Positions 11,604 through 20,498 of a stretch of 64,000 nucleotides of DNA are shown here, piece by piece. Every line of letters begins with the position of its first letter. Position 1 is the first letter of the stretch. Source of the DNA: Chamaecyparis obtusa (Eukaryota > Streptophyta > Pinopsida > Cupressales > Cupressaceae); assembly GCA_027943335.1 (NCBI GenBank), contig BSBK01006346.1:186001-250000 (forward strand), given 5' to 3'. The notes below the pieces were generated by a model, which saw only the letters and a list, made by a program, of their open reading frames with translations, was not told where the DNA came from and made no database searches. The position numbers and the translations under genes were made by a program.

Positions 11604-12683
11604 GTTGTCACGTGTTCGCAAGGAATATTCCTTGCCCTTGCAATCATGCAACAGGATGACACCTATCGGTGAGCCCATTCTCCATCTGCAAAGTTAAAGC
11701 TCGGCAAAATCTTGTGGTTGTTACTACACCACTAAGGAAAGATGTTGCCTATTTAAGTGCACGGTGTAATGACGGTCGTAGATCTTCCTTCCAATGTGAT
11801 GCTGCTATCAGTGGGTCTAGGCCACATAATCCTATTTGACGGCTCCTGATTCATCCATGTCATTCTTTCTCACCTTCTTGTCAGTGGGTCTTGTTTCAAA
11901 AGGCATCAACGGTTGTCGTGTGTTCGCAAGGAATATTCCTTGCCCTTGTGATCATGCGACTACCATTAAATGAGAATCTTCAACCGATCAGTGGGGCCCA
12001 GTGGTTGTTTTTGAAGAACACTAGCAGTCTATCGCATGATCACATAGCCCCTTTTTAGGCTATGCAAACATGTGACAAACTGTTAGCCACGCTGATAGGA
12101 GCTTGCAGTTTGGCAGCAGGTCCTTGGGAGGTGATGTGTCCGTTTCTTGGCGGTCAACGAAGGTTGCAGCAGGCCTAGTAACATGTAACCCTGTACATTC
12201 AAGATCTACGGTGGTCGCATGTTTGTATGGGATCTTTCGATCCCATGCGATCATGCGATGGCCATAGGATCCTTTTGATGCTTCCAGGCATTGTTGATGT
12301 GGGTCCAGCCAATGTATAGGTTTCCTGTTGATCCACGTAGTTCCCAGGTGGTGGATCTTGTGGCCCTGATGTCTTATGTGGCAATGGAGGCTATTTTTTT
12401 TAAGGGCTTGTCGTATGATCGCATGAAGACTTCTGGGCTCATGTGATCATGCGACCAATGTTATTTTAAAGCAGAGAGGGCTCGGGGTTGGTAAGCGGAG
12501 CACAGTTGCACGGTTAACATGTTTTGCGTGGTCGCTGAGTGGAGCCCGGGGTTAAGAAAGGTTAAAGAACTTGGCGACCAAAGGGAGAGTGAGCCCGAGG
12601 TGTCTTGCGTGACTAGATGGTGATTTAGCGAAGCTTGTCGGATGATCGCATGAGGTTTTTTGAGCTCATACGATCATGTGACC
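11604..12683. repeat. Six related palindromes in the gypsy 5' LTR
   Basis: Palindromes of about 50 bp lie at 11,604-11,652, 11,911-11,964, 12,028-12,080, 12,211-12,263, 12,409-12,457 and 12,634-12,683. They share an outer arm close to GTCGCATGATCGCATG with its complement on the other side, while the inner stems differ (for example GCAAGGAATATTCCTTGC, or ATGGGATC...GATCCCAT). All six recur in the 3' LTR. Confidence 0.8.
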
Positions 12684-13165
12684 AATGACATTTTCAAGGT
12701 GGTGCAACTTTTGGCAGGCTTTCTTCTGCAGAGGACATTGCGAAGTGGTGGGGTAGCTTAGAATTGATTTTTGAGGGCGGTGGAAGTTTGCAAAGATGAT
12801 GATGGAGATCTGGGTGGCCGTCACATGTTGATTTATATTCCTGAGGTACAGTGTGGTGTTCTTGCACTGAAAAAAGCATTAAAGAGCTAGCGCCATCTGT
12901 ATTTTAAATTCAAATTTTTGTGAGGATCAGATTTGGACCCTTAATGACTTAGTGGAATTACAGGTGTGTTGGATGGTCAGGGTTTCTTGTTTGCAGGTTG
13001 TTTGCAGTACAGGCATGGGCATGCAAAGACAAATATCTTATCGGCTATGATTTTTGTAGGGTTGAATTTATGATCAGATTTTGACTGCTAGGGTTGATTA
13101 TTACATTGTAAAATCTGTAACCCTGGTTAATTTTGAGACTCCTACCTACGTGCAGTTGAGTGATG

Positions 13166-13173
13166 TATATAAT
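13166..13173 (+). promoter_or_regulatory. TATA box of the gypsy 5' LTR
   Basis: TGATGTATATAATG occurs about 830 bases before the LTR end and is kept in the 3' LTR at 22,411-22,418. It is the best TATA-like site in this part of the LTR. Confidence 0.5.
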
Positions 13174-13996
13174 GTTTTTTTTGGAGCCTTAGTACTCAGA
13201 ATCCAGCAGTTGTAAAAAGAAAGTTTCTTTCTCAAAGAGCAATTGGTGGCAATTTTCCTGCCCTTTTAGCTTTCTACAATTGTAATTTTCATTGATGGTT
13301 CAGATACTGAAGATATTTTATGACATTTCTCCTATCTCTATGTCTTCTTATGTGAGTTATCTCTTAATGGTTTTTAGTATTTTTACATGTTTCTTAGTGA
13401 TAGCTTAGGGTTCTTGGTCCTTCTCTTTTTTTGCAATTTCGTGCATTGTTGTGGGTGATTAGATGTGAATGTCTCTGTGGGTATACTTTAACCCCTTAAC
13501 AATCGTGTCTCATTCATATGCCTTGTTGTAGAAGTGGATGTTGTTTGCAAGTCATAAATTGTGCGTGAATCTTCAGTAATGCTATTGTTTGTGAAAACCA
13601 TCTTTTCCTGAAATAGCCTCTTTCTATTTTGGACCTTCTTATGAAATATTTATGCAAGCCTATTCAGAGAGCTGTGATCTCCTAGACCTAAGCCTTTCAC
13701 TGGTTTCATTCCTCTATATTGAGATTCATACCCTAATTTTGGTGCATCACCTAGTAGGTAGTTTTGCTTTCAATCATTTCCCTTTCATGCATTCCTTCTA
13801 TCCCTTTCCCCTCAAATTTTTACATTTCCTATCTAAGAGCAAATCAGGGTGATTATCCAAGAGGAACCAGCCTAGAATTTGGAGGTTTCATCTCGGTCAG
13901 CAAAAGGTCCCACAACCTTGAGATGATTTCCATGTTATACTGGATTATCAAGACCAAGAGAGCTTGAGATCAGAGGTGCAAATTCAGTGTATAACA

Positions 13997-14158
13997 TTTC
14001 TGGCACGCCCGATGGGATAGTAAAGAAGTTCATCTGTTGAAGATTGTGTCATCTCTGATATGCAGATTGCATAATATAGACCTTTAGAGGTTGTTCTATC
14101 AAGTATATCTGGTGACTCCACTGGTTTCAAAGATTCAGGCCAACCTTGTTTAAGGTTT
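13997..14158 (+). promoter_or_regulatory. Gypsy primer site and leader
   Basis: Directly after the LTR comes TTTCTGGCACGCCCGATGGG, with TGGCACGCCCGATGGGA from 14,001 as the likely primer-binding site. It is not the initiator-Met type. I do not assign the tRNA. The remaining leader up to ATG 14,159 is about 140 bases with no clear feature. Confidence 0.6.
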
Positions 14159-15451
14159 ATGAGAAAGATTGAGACTAGAAGCTCAAGGCCTACTGAATTT
14201 TTAGAGTTTCTCTTGAAAAGAAGCTACAAAGGCAGGTCAACTCAAAGAGAATCTCCTACAAGAAGAGTCCAATCTACACCTCCTGATGCTTTAGAGAGGA
14301 GACCTTTCCTCTTTCATTTCAAAGGAAGAGGCAGATCTCTGACCAGAGATCTAGAAGAAGAAGAAGATCCAAATCTAGCAAATACAGCTCATATAGTTGT
14401 TAATCTTCAGGTTACACCTCCTGCAATGGCTATAAATTTTGCCTTTGCACCTTTCAATCAGGGGAGCCCATTAGATTTTGCAATGCATCATGATGTGCCC
14501 TTGGTGGCATTAAAGAGTATACCTAATTTCACAGGGGAGGGATAGACAACAGCCTTTGAGCACATAAGAGATGTGACCACCATTTGCAGCATACACAACA
14601 TTACTCAAGAGGATGTGGCCACCAAATTATTAGCAGCATCTCTGAAAGGTAAGGCTCTAGAGTGGTTTAGAACTTTAACTATTGGTTCTATTACTTCATG
14701 GGATGAATTAGGGGATGCATTAAGCAAGAATTTTGAGGATAAATCAGATAATTTGTCTCTGGTTGAGCAATTAACAACTATAAAGAGAGACCCTCGAGAG
14801 CAAATGACAGATTATAATAGTAGATTCCTTAAAACATGGAATAGAATCCCAGTCTCTGTAAGGCCATCATCTGACCATGCCTTCTTGTACTACTTGTAAA
14901 GTCTAAATAAACAAATTTCTGTCATGATCCAGTCTATGGGTGGTACCACTTTACCCCAAGCCTTTGACACTGTTGTCAGGGCTGAAAATTGTTTGATCCA
15001 AGCAGGCATGATACAGAGAAGACCTCCCATGCCTATCTTCCCTAGTCTTTAGCTCATTGCACCTGCACAAGTACCCCCATTTACCCCTATTCCCACAATA
15101 TCAGCACCTCAAGCTAGTACCAATGATCAGGAGCATGCTGCAACAAATTTCTCCCAAGGGTTGCAAGAGGTAAAGAGTAGTTAGCAAACTAATATACAAG
15201 AAATGGAAAAATTTTTGCAGGCTCTAACCAAAGAGGTCACAAACCTGAAGAAACAAAACCAAGGCATCAGGCCACCCTTCCAATCATAAGGCCAAAGTCC
15301 TAATCAACAATACCAAAATCAAGGACAGCCTTATCAACAAAACAAGCCACCATACCAAGGAGGCTATCAAGGGCAAAGACAAAATTTTAATCAAAGACCA
15401 TTCCAACCATATAACCCTGCACCTCTTAATTCTGTAAATCTAGTCAGGGAT
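14159..15451 (+). pseudogene. Gypsy gag, interrupted by nonsense codons
   Basis: The capsid-type retrotransposon gag domain is clear around 14,573-14,899 (LAASLKGKALEWFRTLT, then RDPREQMTDYNSRFLKTWNR). It is followed by a Gln/Pro-rich stretch. A knuckle-like C-x2-C-x3-H-x4-C lies just downstream at about 15,496-15,535. Stops in frame: TAG 14,543, TAA 14,897, TAG 15,050, TAG 15,182, TAA 15,287. All are one base away from Gln codons and the frame is never shifted. The protein would form the virus-like particle; this copy cannot make it without readthrough. Confidence 0.85.
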
Positions 15452-16516
15452 ATGGTTCCTAGTCAAAACAATATGGCCATGGATAATGAATGGTGTTTCC
15501 CTTGCAATCAGCCTCACAATCAGGCTATGTGTTCTAATAGATGGATGAACCAAGCACTAACGGTTCAAAATGTTTCACAAGCTCAAACAGAAGCTCCTTC
15601 TAGTGGGACAGCTCCTCAACAAGAAACACAAGAGAATGAGATTGCTCTTTTCAATTGGGAGCAACCAGATTTCAATGGAGTCAATGATGAAGTTGCTTTT
15701 GTTGCCTACACAAGAGCAAAGAGGAGAGCCCAAGACATGGAGAGAGAAGATTATGGTACTAAGGCCACTACATCTATAGAGCCACTGCAGCAAGTTGCCC
15801 CTATCACATCCAAGGAGGCCCCTGTCGTCACAAGCAAAGAAGGCCAAGTTCCAAAAGAAGCAGAACCCATCATAGTAAAAGCACAACAAAGAGTACACAT
15901 TGTGGCACCTTATAATATTGTAGACAACATGAAGAAGGTGAATGTCACCATGTCTATGTGGGACTCTTTGTCTATTCCAAGACAACCTAAAATTTTGGAG
16001 AAGGCCATGAGAGAGGCAGCAAATCCTCAACCTGCAAAAGAAACTGCAAAACCAATGTTGGTCAACACTAATCAAGAAAAGGAGACTCCAACTAGCAACT
16101 CCAAGGCCAATACCATGCAAGGTAGGAATTTAAAGCCACCTCCCTTTTCCATATCTTTAATTATTGGGAAATCTTTAGTGCATAATTGTATGGTAGATAG
16201 TGGAGCTACTAGCACTGTAATGCCCAAGAAAGTGGCTGATCAATTAGGACTTAAATATGAACCCTTCCAAAAGAAGGTTACACAACTTGATGGATCCTCA
16301 ATCAGTAATATAGGTGTGGCCAAGGATACCAGTCTAATTCTCCATGCTAGTCCTAATTTCTCCATTCTCCTTGACATATATATCATAGATCTCCCTGCAC
16401 TATTTGCCATATGTCTCTCAAGAGAGTTCACAGCCAAGATAGGAGGTTATCTTTCTTCCGAATGGTCTCACATGCTTTTTCATACAAGGTATGGTAGCAA
16501 AGTCACCATTAAATAA
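15452..16516 (+). pseudogene. Gypsy protease region
   Basis: The aspartic protease motif MVDSGATSTVMPKKVADQLG is at about 16,189-16,250, after FSISLIIGKSLVHNC. The upstream part is a Gln/Pro/Thr-rich linker starting with the knuckle-like CFPCNQPHNQAMC. The domain cuts the Gag-Pol polyprotein. The frame continues from gag and into the RNase H region, interrupted only by TAA at 16,514-16,516. The catalytic DSG is intact. Confidence 0.85.
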
Positions 16517-16549
16517 GAAGCCTTACCAATACATCATATAGAGCCATAT

Positions 16550-17641
16550 GTGTCCAATTCCATCAGTACTAATTGTCCTATATTTGATGACAATGGTTTC
16601 CCAACCACTAGTGAAGCAAGCACCAAAATAGAGAATATCCCTGATATTCTCGTAGATGAAAGAACCTCAGAGATCCAAGAGAGTCTTGTTTGGGATTTTG
16701 GTTTGGGGAGTTATCTGATTCAAGAAAGTGGAGCCATAGAACCAAGCCTTCTCAAAGAATACACTGATTTGGATGATCGAGATAGTCAGGTCTGGGAACT
16801 ATTTTTTGATGGAGCTAGAAGTAGACATGGTTCTGGTGGAGGTGCTATGTTGGTGTCCCCAAAAGGAGAAAGGTATTATACTACCTTTAGATTCAATTTT
16901 TCCTGCACCAGCAACACTGTAGAGTATGAAAGTCTGGTTAATGGACTAGAATGGGCTAGAAAAAGAGGGCTTAAAGTGTTAAAAGTATATGGTGACAGTG
17001 AACTTGTTGTCAGCCAAGTGAGAGGGATGAGTGCAACAAAAAATGATGTCATGAAAGCATACAAGCATAGAGTTTTGGATGCAATTGAAGATTTCCATGC
17101 TTTCAATATCGTTGTTATCCCTAGAAAATTAAATCAAAATGCTGATAGGTTAGCTGCTATTGGATCTCAGTTTGACATCCCCAATAGCATTTCAAAAGAG
17201 GCAAATCAGAAACACATCAAGATTATTGTCAGACCTTCAATTCCTGATAATAATATTAATTGGCAAGTGTTTGACAATGATGAACAAATTCTGCAATTCT
17301 TGTTTGAAGAAGATGTCTTTTCAAGGCACAATCAAAAGAGGTTATCACCGAACTATGGTGATCAAGTGATACAACTTAGATCTAATAAGATGCCTAAAGG
17401 TCTTGTCACCTTAGAGACTATCTTCAACAAGGATGATGAAGTCAAGAAAAATAAAGCTGGCCCAGTAGTCCAACAGGAACATTGTGTTGAATTAGAGTTG
17501 GAACCAGGTAAGAGCCTACAATTTGGAAAAGTAAACACTAATTCAGAAAAGCAAGCTTACACTAAATTGTTCAGAGAATTCAGTGATGTTTTTGCATGGA
17601 GCTATGGAGACCTCAAGGGTTTTGATCCTACCCTTGCTTAG
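16550..17641 (+). pseudogene. Extra RNase H domain upstream of reverse transcriptase
   Basis: Between 16,796 and about 17,165 lies a complete RNase H of the type found as the additional (archaeal-like, RVT_3-type) RNase H of Tat elements. Visible landmarks: WELFFDGARS (first Asp), NTVEYESLVNGLEWA (Glu), KVYGDSELVVSQV (second Asp) and RKLNQNADRLAA (third Asp). All four catalytic acids are present. After it comes a linker ending FREFSDVFAWSYGDLKGFDP, the usual lead-in to gypsy reverse transcriptase, then a TAG at 17,639-17,641 in the same frame. In Tat elements known to me this domain lies after the gypsy RNase H; here it precedes reverse transcriptase. Confidence 0.88.
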
Positions 17642-17653
17642 CACACTATTGAA

Positions 17654-20275
17654 TTGGAGCCTAATGCTAAACCAGTAAGGCAAAAGAAAAGGCCTGTTAA
17701 TCCTAAGCTTGAATCACTTATGCATAAGGAAGTACTCAAACTGATAGAAAGTGGCATCATCTACCCCATCAAACATACTAGTTGGGTTTCCAACCTTGTT
17801 CCTATCAGGAAGAAGAATGGGGAGCTGAGGTTATGTGTTGATTTCAGGGATTTGAACAGAGCCTCATTAAAAGACCACCATCCACTACCCTCTATGGAAC
17901 AAATTCTACAATGTGTCTCTGGATCCGAGAGATTCTCATTGTTGGATGGCTATTCAGGATACAATCAAATCTTAGTGAAAGAAGAGGATCAATATAAGAC
18001 TGTATTTACAACCAAGTGGGGAACCATGGCATATCAGAACATGCCCTTTGGTTTGTCAAATGAAGGTGCTACATTTCAAAAAGCAATGGATATGGCCTTT
18101 AAGGGCCTCATGTACAAGTTTGTGCCAGTCTACCTAGATGACATAACTGTCTACTCAAAGCATGTAGTAGACCACATCAGACATTTGAGGTGGATTTTTG
18201 AAAGATGTAGAGAATTTGGGATATCCCTTAATCCCAAGAAATGTGTGTTTGTAGTTCATGAAGGAAAACTATTGGGATATGTAGTAGCTAAAGAGGGAAT
18301 TACAGTGGATCCTGAGAGAATTGCAGCCATCTTAGAACTACCATTACCACATCACAAGAAAGGACTCCAATCTTTCATAGGAAAGATTAACTTTGTTAGG
18401 AGATTCTTTCCTAACATTGCAGAGTTACTCAAGCCTTTGACAGCCATGTTGAGGAAAGGTTCAGCCTTCAGTTGGACCAAAGAAGGAAAGGTTAACTTCC
18501 AAGCTATTAAAGAAGCCTTAATAGAAGCTCCTACTCTCCTAAACCCAAATTTCAGTAAGGATTTTATCCTTTATGCTTATGGGGGTCATGATGCAATATC
18601 TGCAATGTTGACTCAAGAAAATGCTGAAGGATTGGAGCAGCCTATTGCTTTCTTTAGCAAAGGTTTAGAAGAGTATGAACAAAGATACTCTTTTGTAGAA
18701 AAAAATGTTCTTGTTGTGGTAAAGAGCCTCAAAAAAATTAGACATTTGTTGACCCATAGCAAGGTGCATTTGATGGTTACTCATCCAAGTGTCAAAGAAT
18801 TTTTGCTTTCTAAGGACCTAAATGAAAAAAGAGCTGGTTGGATCACTAAGGTGATGGAATATGACATAGATATTCAAACTACCAAGCTGGTTAGAGGAAG
18901 AGGTCTTTGTGAGCATCTGGCAAAAGATGGAAGTTCAAAGAAATTGGAATACATAGATGCATCTCTGGTGATGCATTCTACAAGAGAGCAAGCCAAGGCA
19001 ACTAGCTGGTTGCCTAATATGATCAATTATTTGAAGATAGGACAATATCCTGGAGACCTAGATTCAGCAAAAAGGAGGTATTACAGGTTACAATCTGTTC
19101 CTTTTGTGCTGATAGATGAAATTATTTTTAGAAAGGATCACAATAGTGTCCTTCTAAGATGCATAGATTCAAAAAGGGTTGCAAATGTCTTATTTGAGTT
19201 TCATGATGGAGCTTCTAGTGGCCATTTCTCTCCTAGGACTACAGCTTTTAAGATCATGAGGGCTGGATACTATTGGCCATCTATCTTCAAAGATAGTCAT
19301 GATTATGTTAGAAGATGCGTCAAATGTGCTATTTTTTCAAGGAAAGAAAGACTTGCAACTCTGCCCCTACAGCCAGTCAAAATAGAGCAGCCCTTCATGA
19401 AGTGGGGTATAGATTTCATTGGCATGATTAACCCTCCATCTAGTGCAGGACACAAGTGGATAATCACTGCAACTGATTATTTCACTAGGTGGACAAAGGC
19501 AGTTGCTTTAAAAGAAGCTAATAAGAATGCTATTTTAAGTTTTTATGATGACATCATTCATAGATTTGGCATTCTAGATTCTATAGTTTCAGACAATGCA
19601 TTAGCATTTACAGGCCTCAAAGTCTCAGAGTGGGCAGTCAAGAAGGGCATCTATCTGAATACAAGTTCCAATTACTATCCTCAAGGGAATGGTTTGGCAG
19701 AATCAACAAATAAGAATCTGATTAGAATAATCAAAAAGACCCTGCAAGACAGTCAGAGGGACTGGCATACTAAATTGAGATCTGCCTTGTGGTTAGATAG
19801 AATTACTCCAAAGAAAATTATTGGTAATTCCCCATACATGTTGGTGTATGGTAGAGAGGCTAAGTTATCTATTTCAACTGAATTACCATCTTTGGACTTG
19901 GCCACTCAGTATGCCTTGTTTGAAGAAAGTGATCCTATGCAAATCAGATATGCCCAGTTGATGGAGCTAGAAAAGATCAGAGATAAATCAATGCAAGATA
20001 TGGCATTCCATCAGAGTCAAACAAAGAGAAGCTTTGATAAAAGAGCTAGGGTCAGAAACTTCAAGGTTGGAGATGTAGTTCTCAAATGGGATGAGTTTAG
20101 GTCAAAACCTGGCAAGCACACAAAGTTTGATTCCTTTTGGGGTGGACCATTTGTTATAACAGAGTGCAGAGGATCTAACGCTTTTCAACTTTCAACCCTT
20201 GAAGGAGATGCCCTACCAATCTCAGTGAATGGTTTCCACTTGAAGCCTTGCTTTGAGGTTAATCCCTCTCTGTAG
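17654..20275 (+). CDS. Gypsy pol: reverse transcriptase, RNase H, integrase
   Basis: Uninterrupted 873 codons in the gag-pol frame; 17,654 is the first in-frame Met after the stop, not a true start. Reverse transcriptase: LRLCVDFRDLNRASLKDHHP, YQNMPFGLSNEGATFQ and the catalytic VYLDDITVYS (about 18,128). The gypsy RNase H region (about 18,470-18,930) looks degenerate: the usual first Asp motif reads ILYAYGGHDAISAML. Integrase: HHCC zinc finger (HDGASSGH ... CVKC, 19,203-19,328), DDE core with WGIDFIG, IVSDNALAF and GLAESTN, then a C-terminal KVGDVVLKWDE module. It copies genomic RNA into DNA and inserts it. All catalytic residues of reverse transcriptase and integrase look intact. Confidence 0.92.
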   Translation: MEPNAKPVRQKKRPVNPKLESLMHKEVLKLIESGIIYPIKHTSWVSNLVPIRKKNGELRLCVDFRDLNRASLKDHHPLPSMEQILQCVSGSERFSLLDGYSGYNQILVKEEDQYKTVFTTKWGTMAYQNMPFGLSNEGATFQKAMDMAFKGLMYKFVPVYLDDITVYSKHVVDHIRHLRWIFERCREFGISLNPKKCVFVVHEGKLLGYVVAKEGITVDPERIAAILELPLPHHKKGLQSFIGKINFVRRFFPNIAELLKPLTAMLRKGSAFSWTKEGKVNFQAIKEALIEAPTLLNPNFSKDFILYAYGGHDAISAMLTQENAEGLEQPIAFFSKGLEEYEQRYSFVEKNVLVVVKSLKKIRHLLTHSKVHLMVTHPSVKEFLLSKDLNEKRAGWITKVMEYDIDIQTTKLVRGRGLCEHLAKDGSSKKLEYIDASLVMHSTREQAKATSWLPNMINYLKIGQYPGDLDSAKRRYYRLQSVPFVLIDEIIFRKDHNSVLLRCIDSKRVANVLFEFHDGASSGHFSPRTTAFKIMRAGYYWPSIFKDSHDYVRRCVKCAIFSRKERLATLPLQPVKIEQPFMKWGIDFIGMINPPSSAGHKWIITATDYFTRWTKAVALKEANKNAILSFYDDIIHRFGILDSIVSDNALAFTGLKVSEWAVKKGIYLNTSSNYYPQGNGLAESTNKNLIRIIKKTLQDSQRDWHTKLRSALWLDRITPKKIIGNSPYMLVYGREAKLSISTELPSLDLATQYALFEESDPMQIRYAQLMELEKIRDKSMQDMAFHQSQTKRSFDKRARVRNFKVGDVVLKWDEFRSKPGKHTKFDSFWGGPFVITECRGSNAFQLSTLEGDALPISVNGFHLKPCFEVNPSL

Positions 20276-20498
20276 GTCCTTCTTGTAAATTCTTGTAAAT
20301 ATGTTTCTTGCTTTCTTTCCCTGCTTTCTAGGTTAGTTCATGTTTCCCAAGAAGTGCATGTGCACAGGTTTGTCTTGCCGGTTTAGTTTTGTCTTTATCC
20401 AAATTTTTGTGCTCAGTAGTGACCCCATGCCCAATGGATTGTCAAGGCAACTGGTCTAAATGTCTAGCAGGCTAACATCCCACAGAGGTCACCAAAAT
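20276..20498 (+). other. Gypsy 3' untranslated DNA before the 3' LTR
   Basis: About 220 bases without coding sequence. The polypurine tract expected just before the LTR is not obvious: the last bases are CACAGAGGTCACCAAAA. Either the tract is decayed or the element uses an atypical plus-strand primer. Confidence 0.6.

Larger units (their letters stand above)
11254..13996 (+). repeat. 5' LTR of the nested gypsy element
   Basis: 2,743 bp, more than 90% identical by eye to 20,499-23,240. Order inside: a six-unit repeat of about 31 bp (11,322-11,508), six palindromes with shared outer arms (11,604-12,683), a TATA box (TATATAATG from 13,166) and the 3' end at GTGTATAACA. Most differences between the two copies are C/T and G/A. 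Confidence 0.95.

Noticed and set aside
15575..16120. Long minus-strand open frame of about 180 codons opposite the protease region
   Set aside because: It lies exactly over the real plus-strand gag-pol frame and has Cys/Leu/Ser-rich composition typical of a shadow frame.
14159..20275. TAG/TAA read as glutamine (alternative genetic code or programmed readthrough)
   Set aside because: All seven stops fit Gln codons, but the copia element also has TGA stops at Arg sites and a TAG at a Trp site. Deamination explains all of them.
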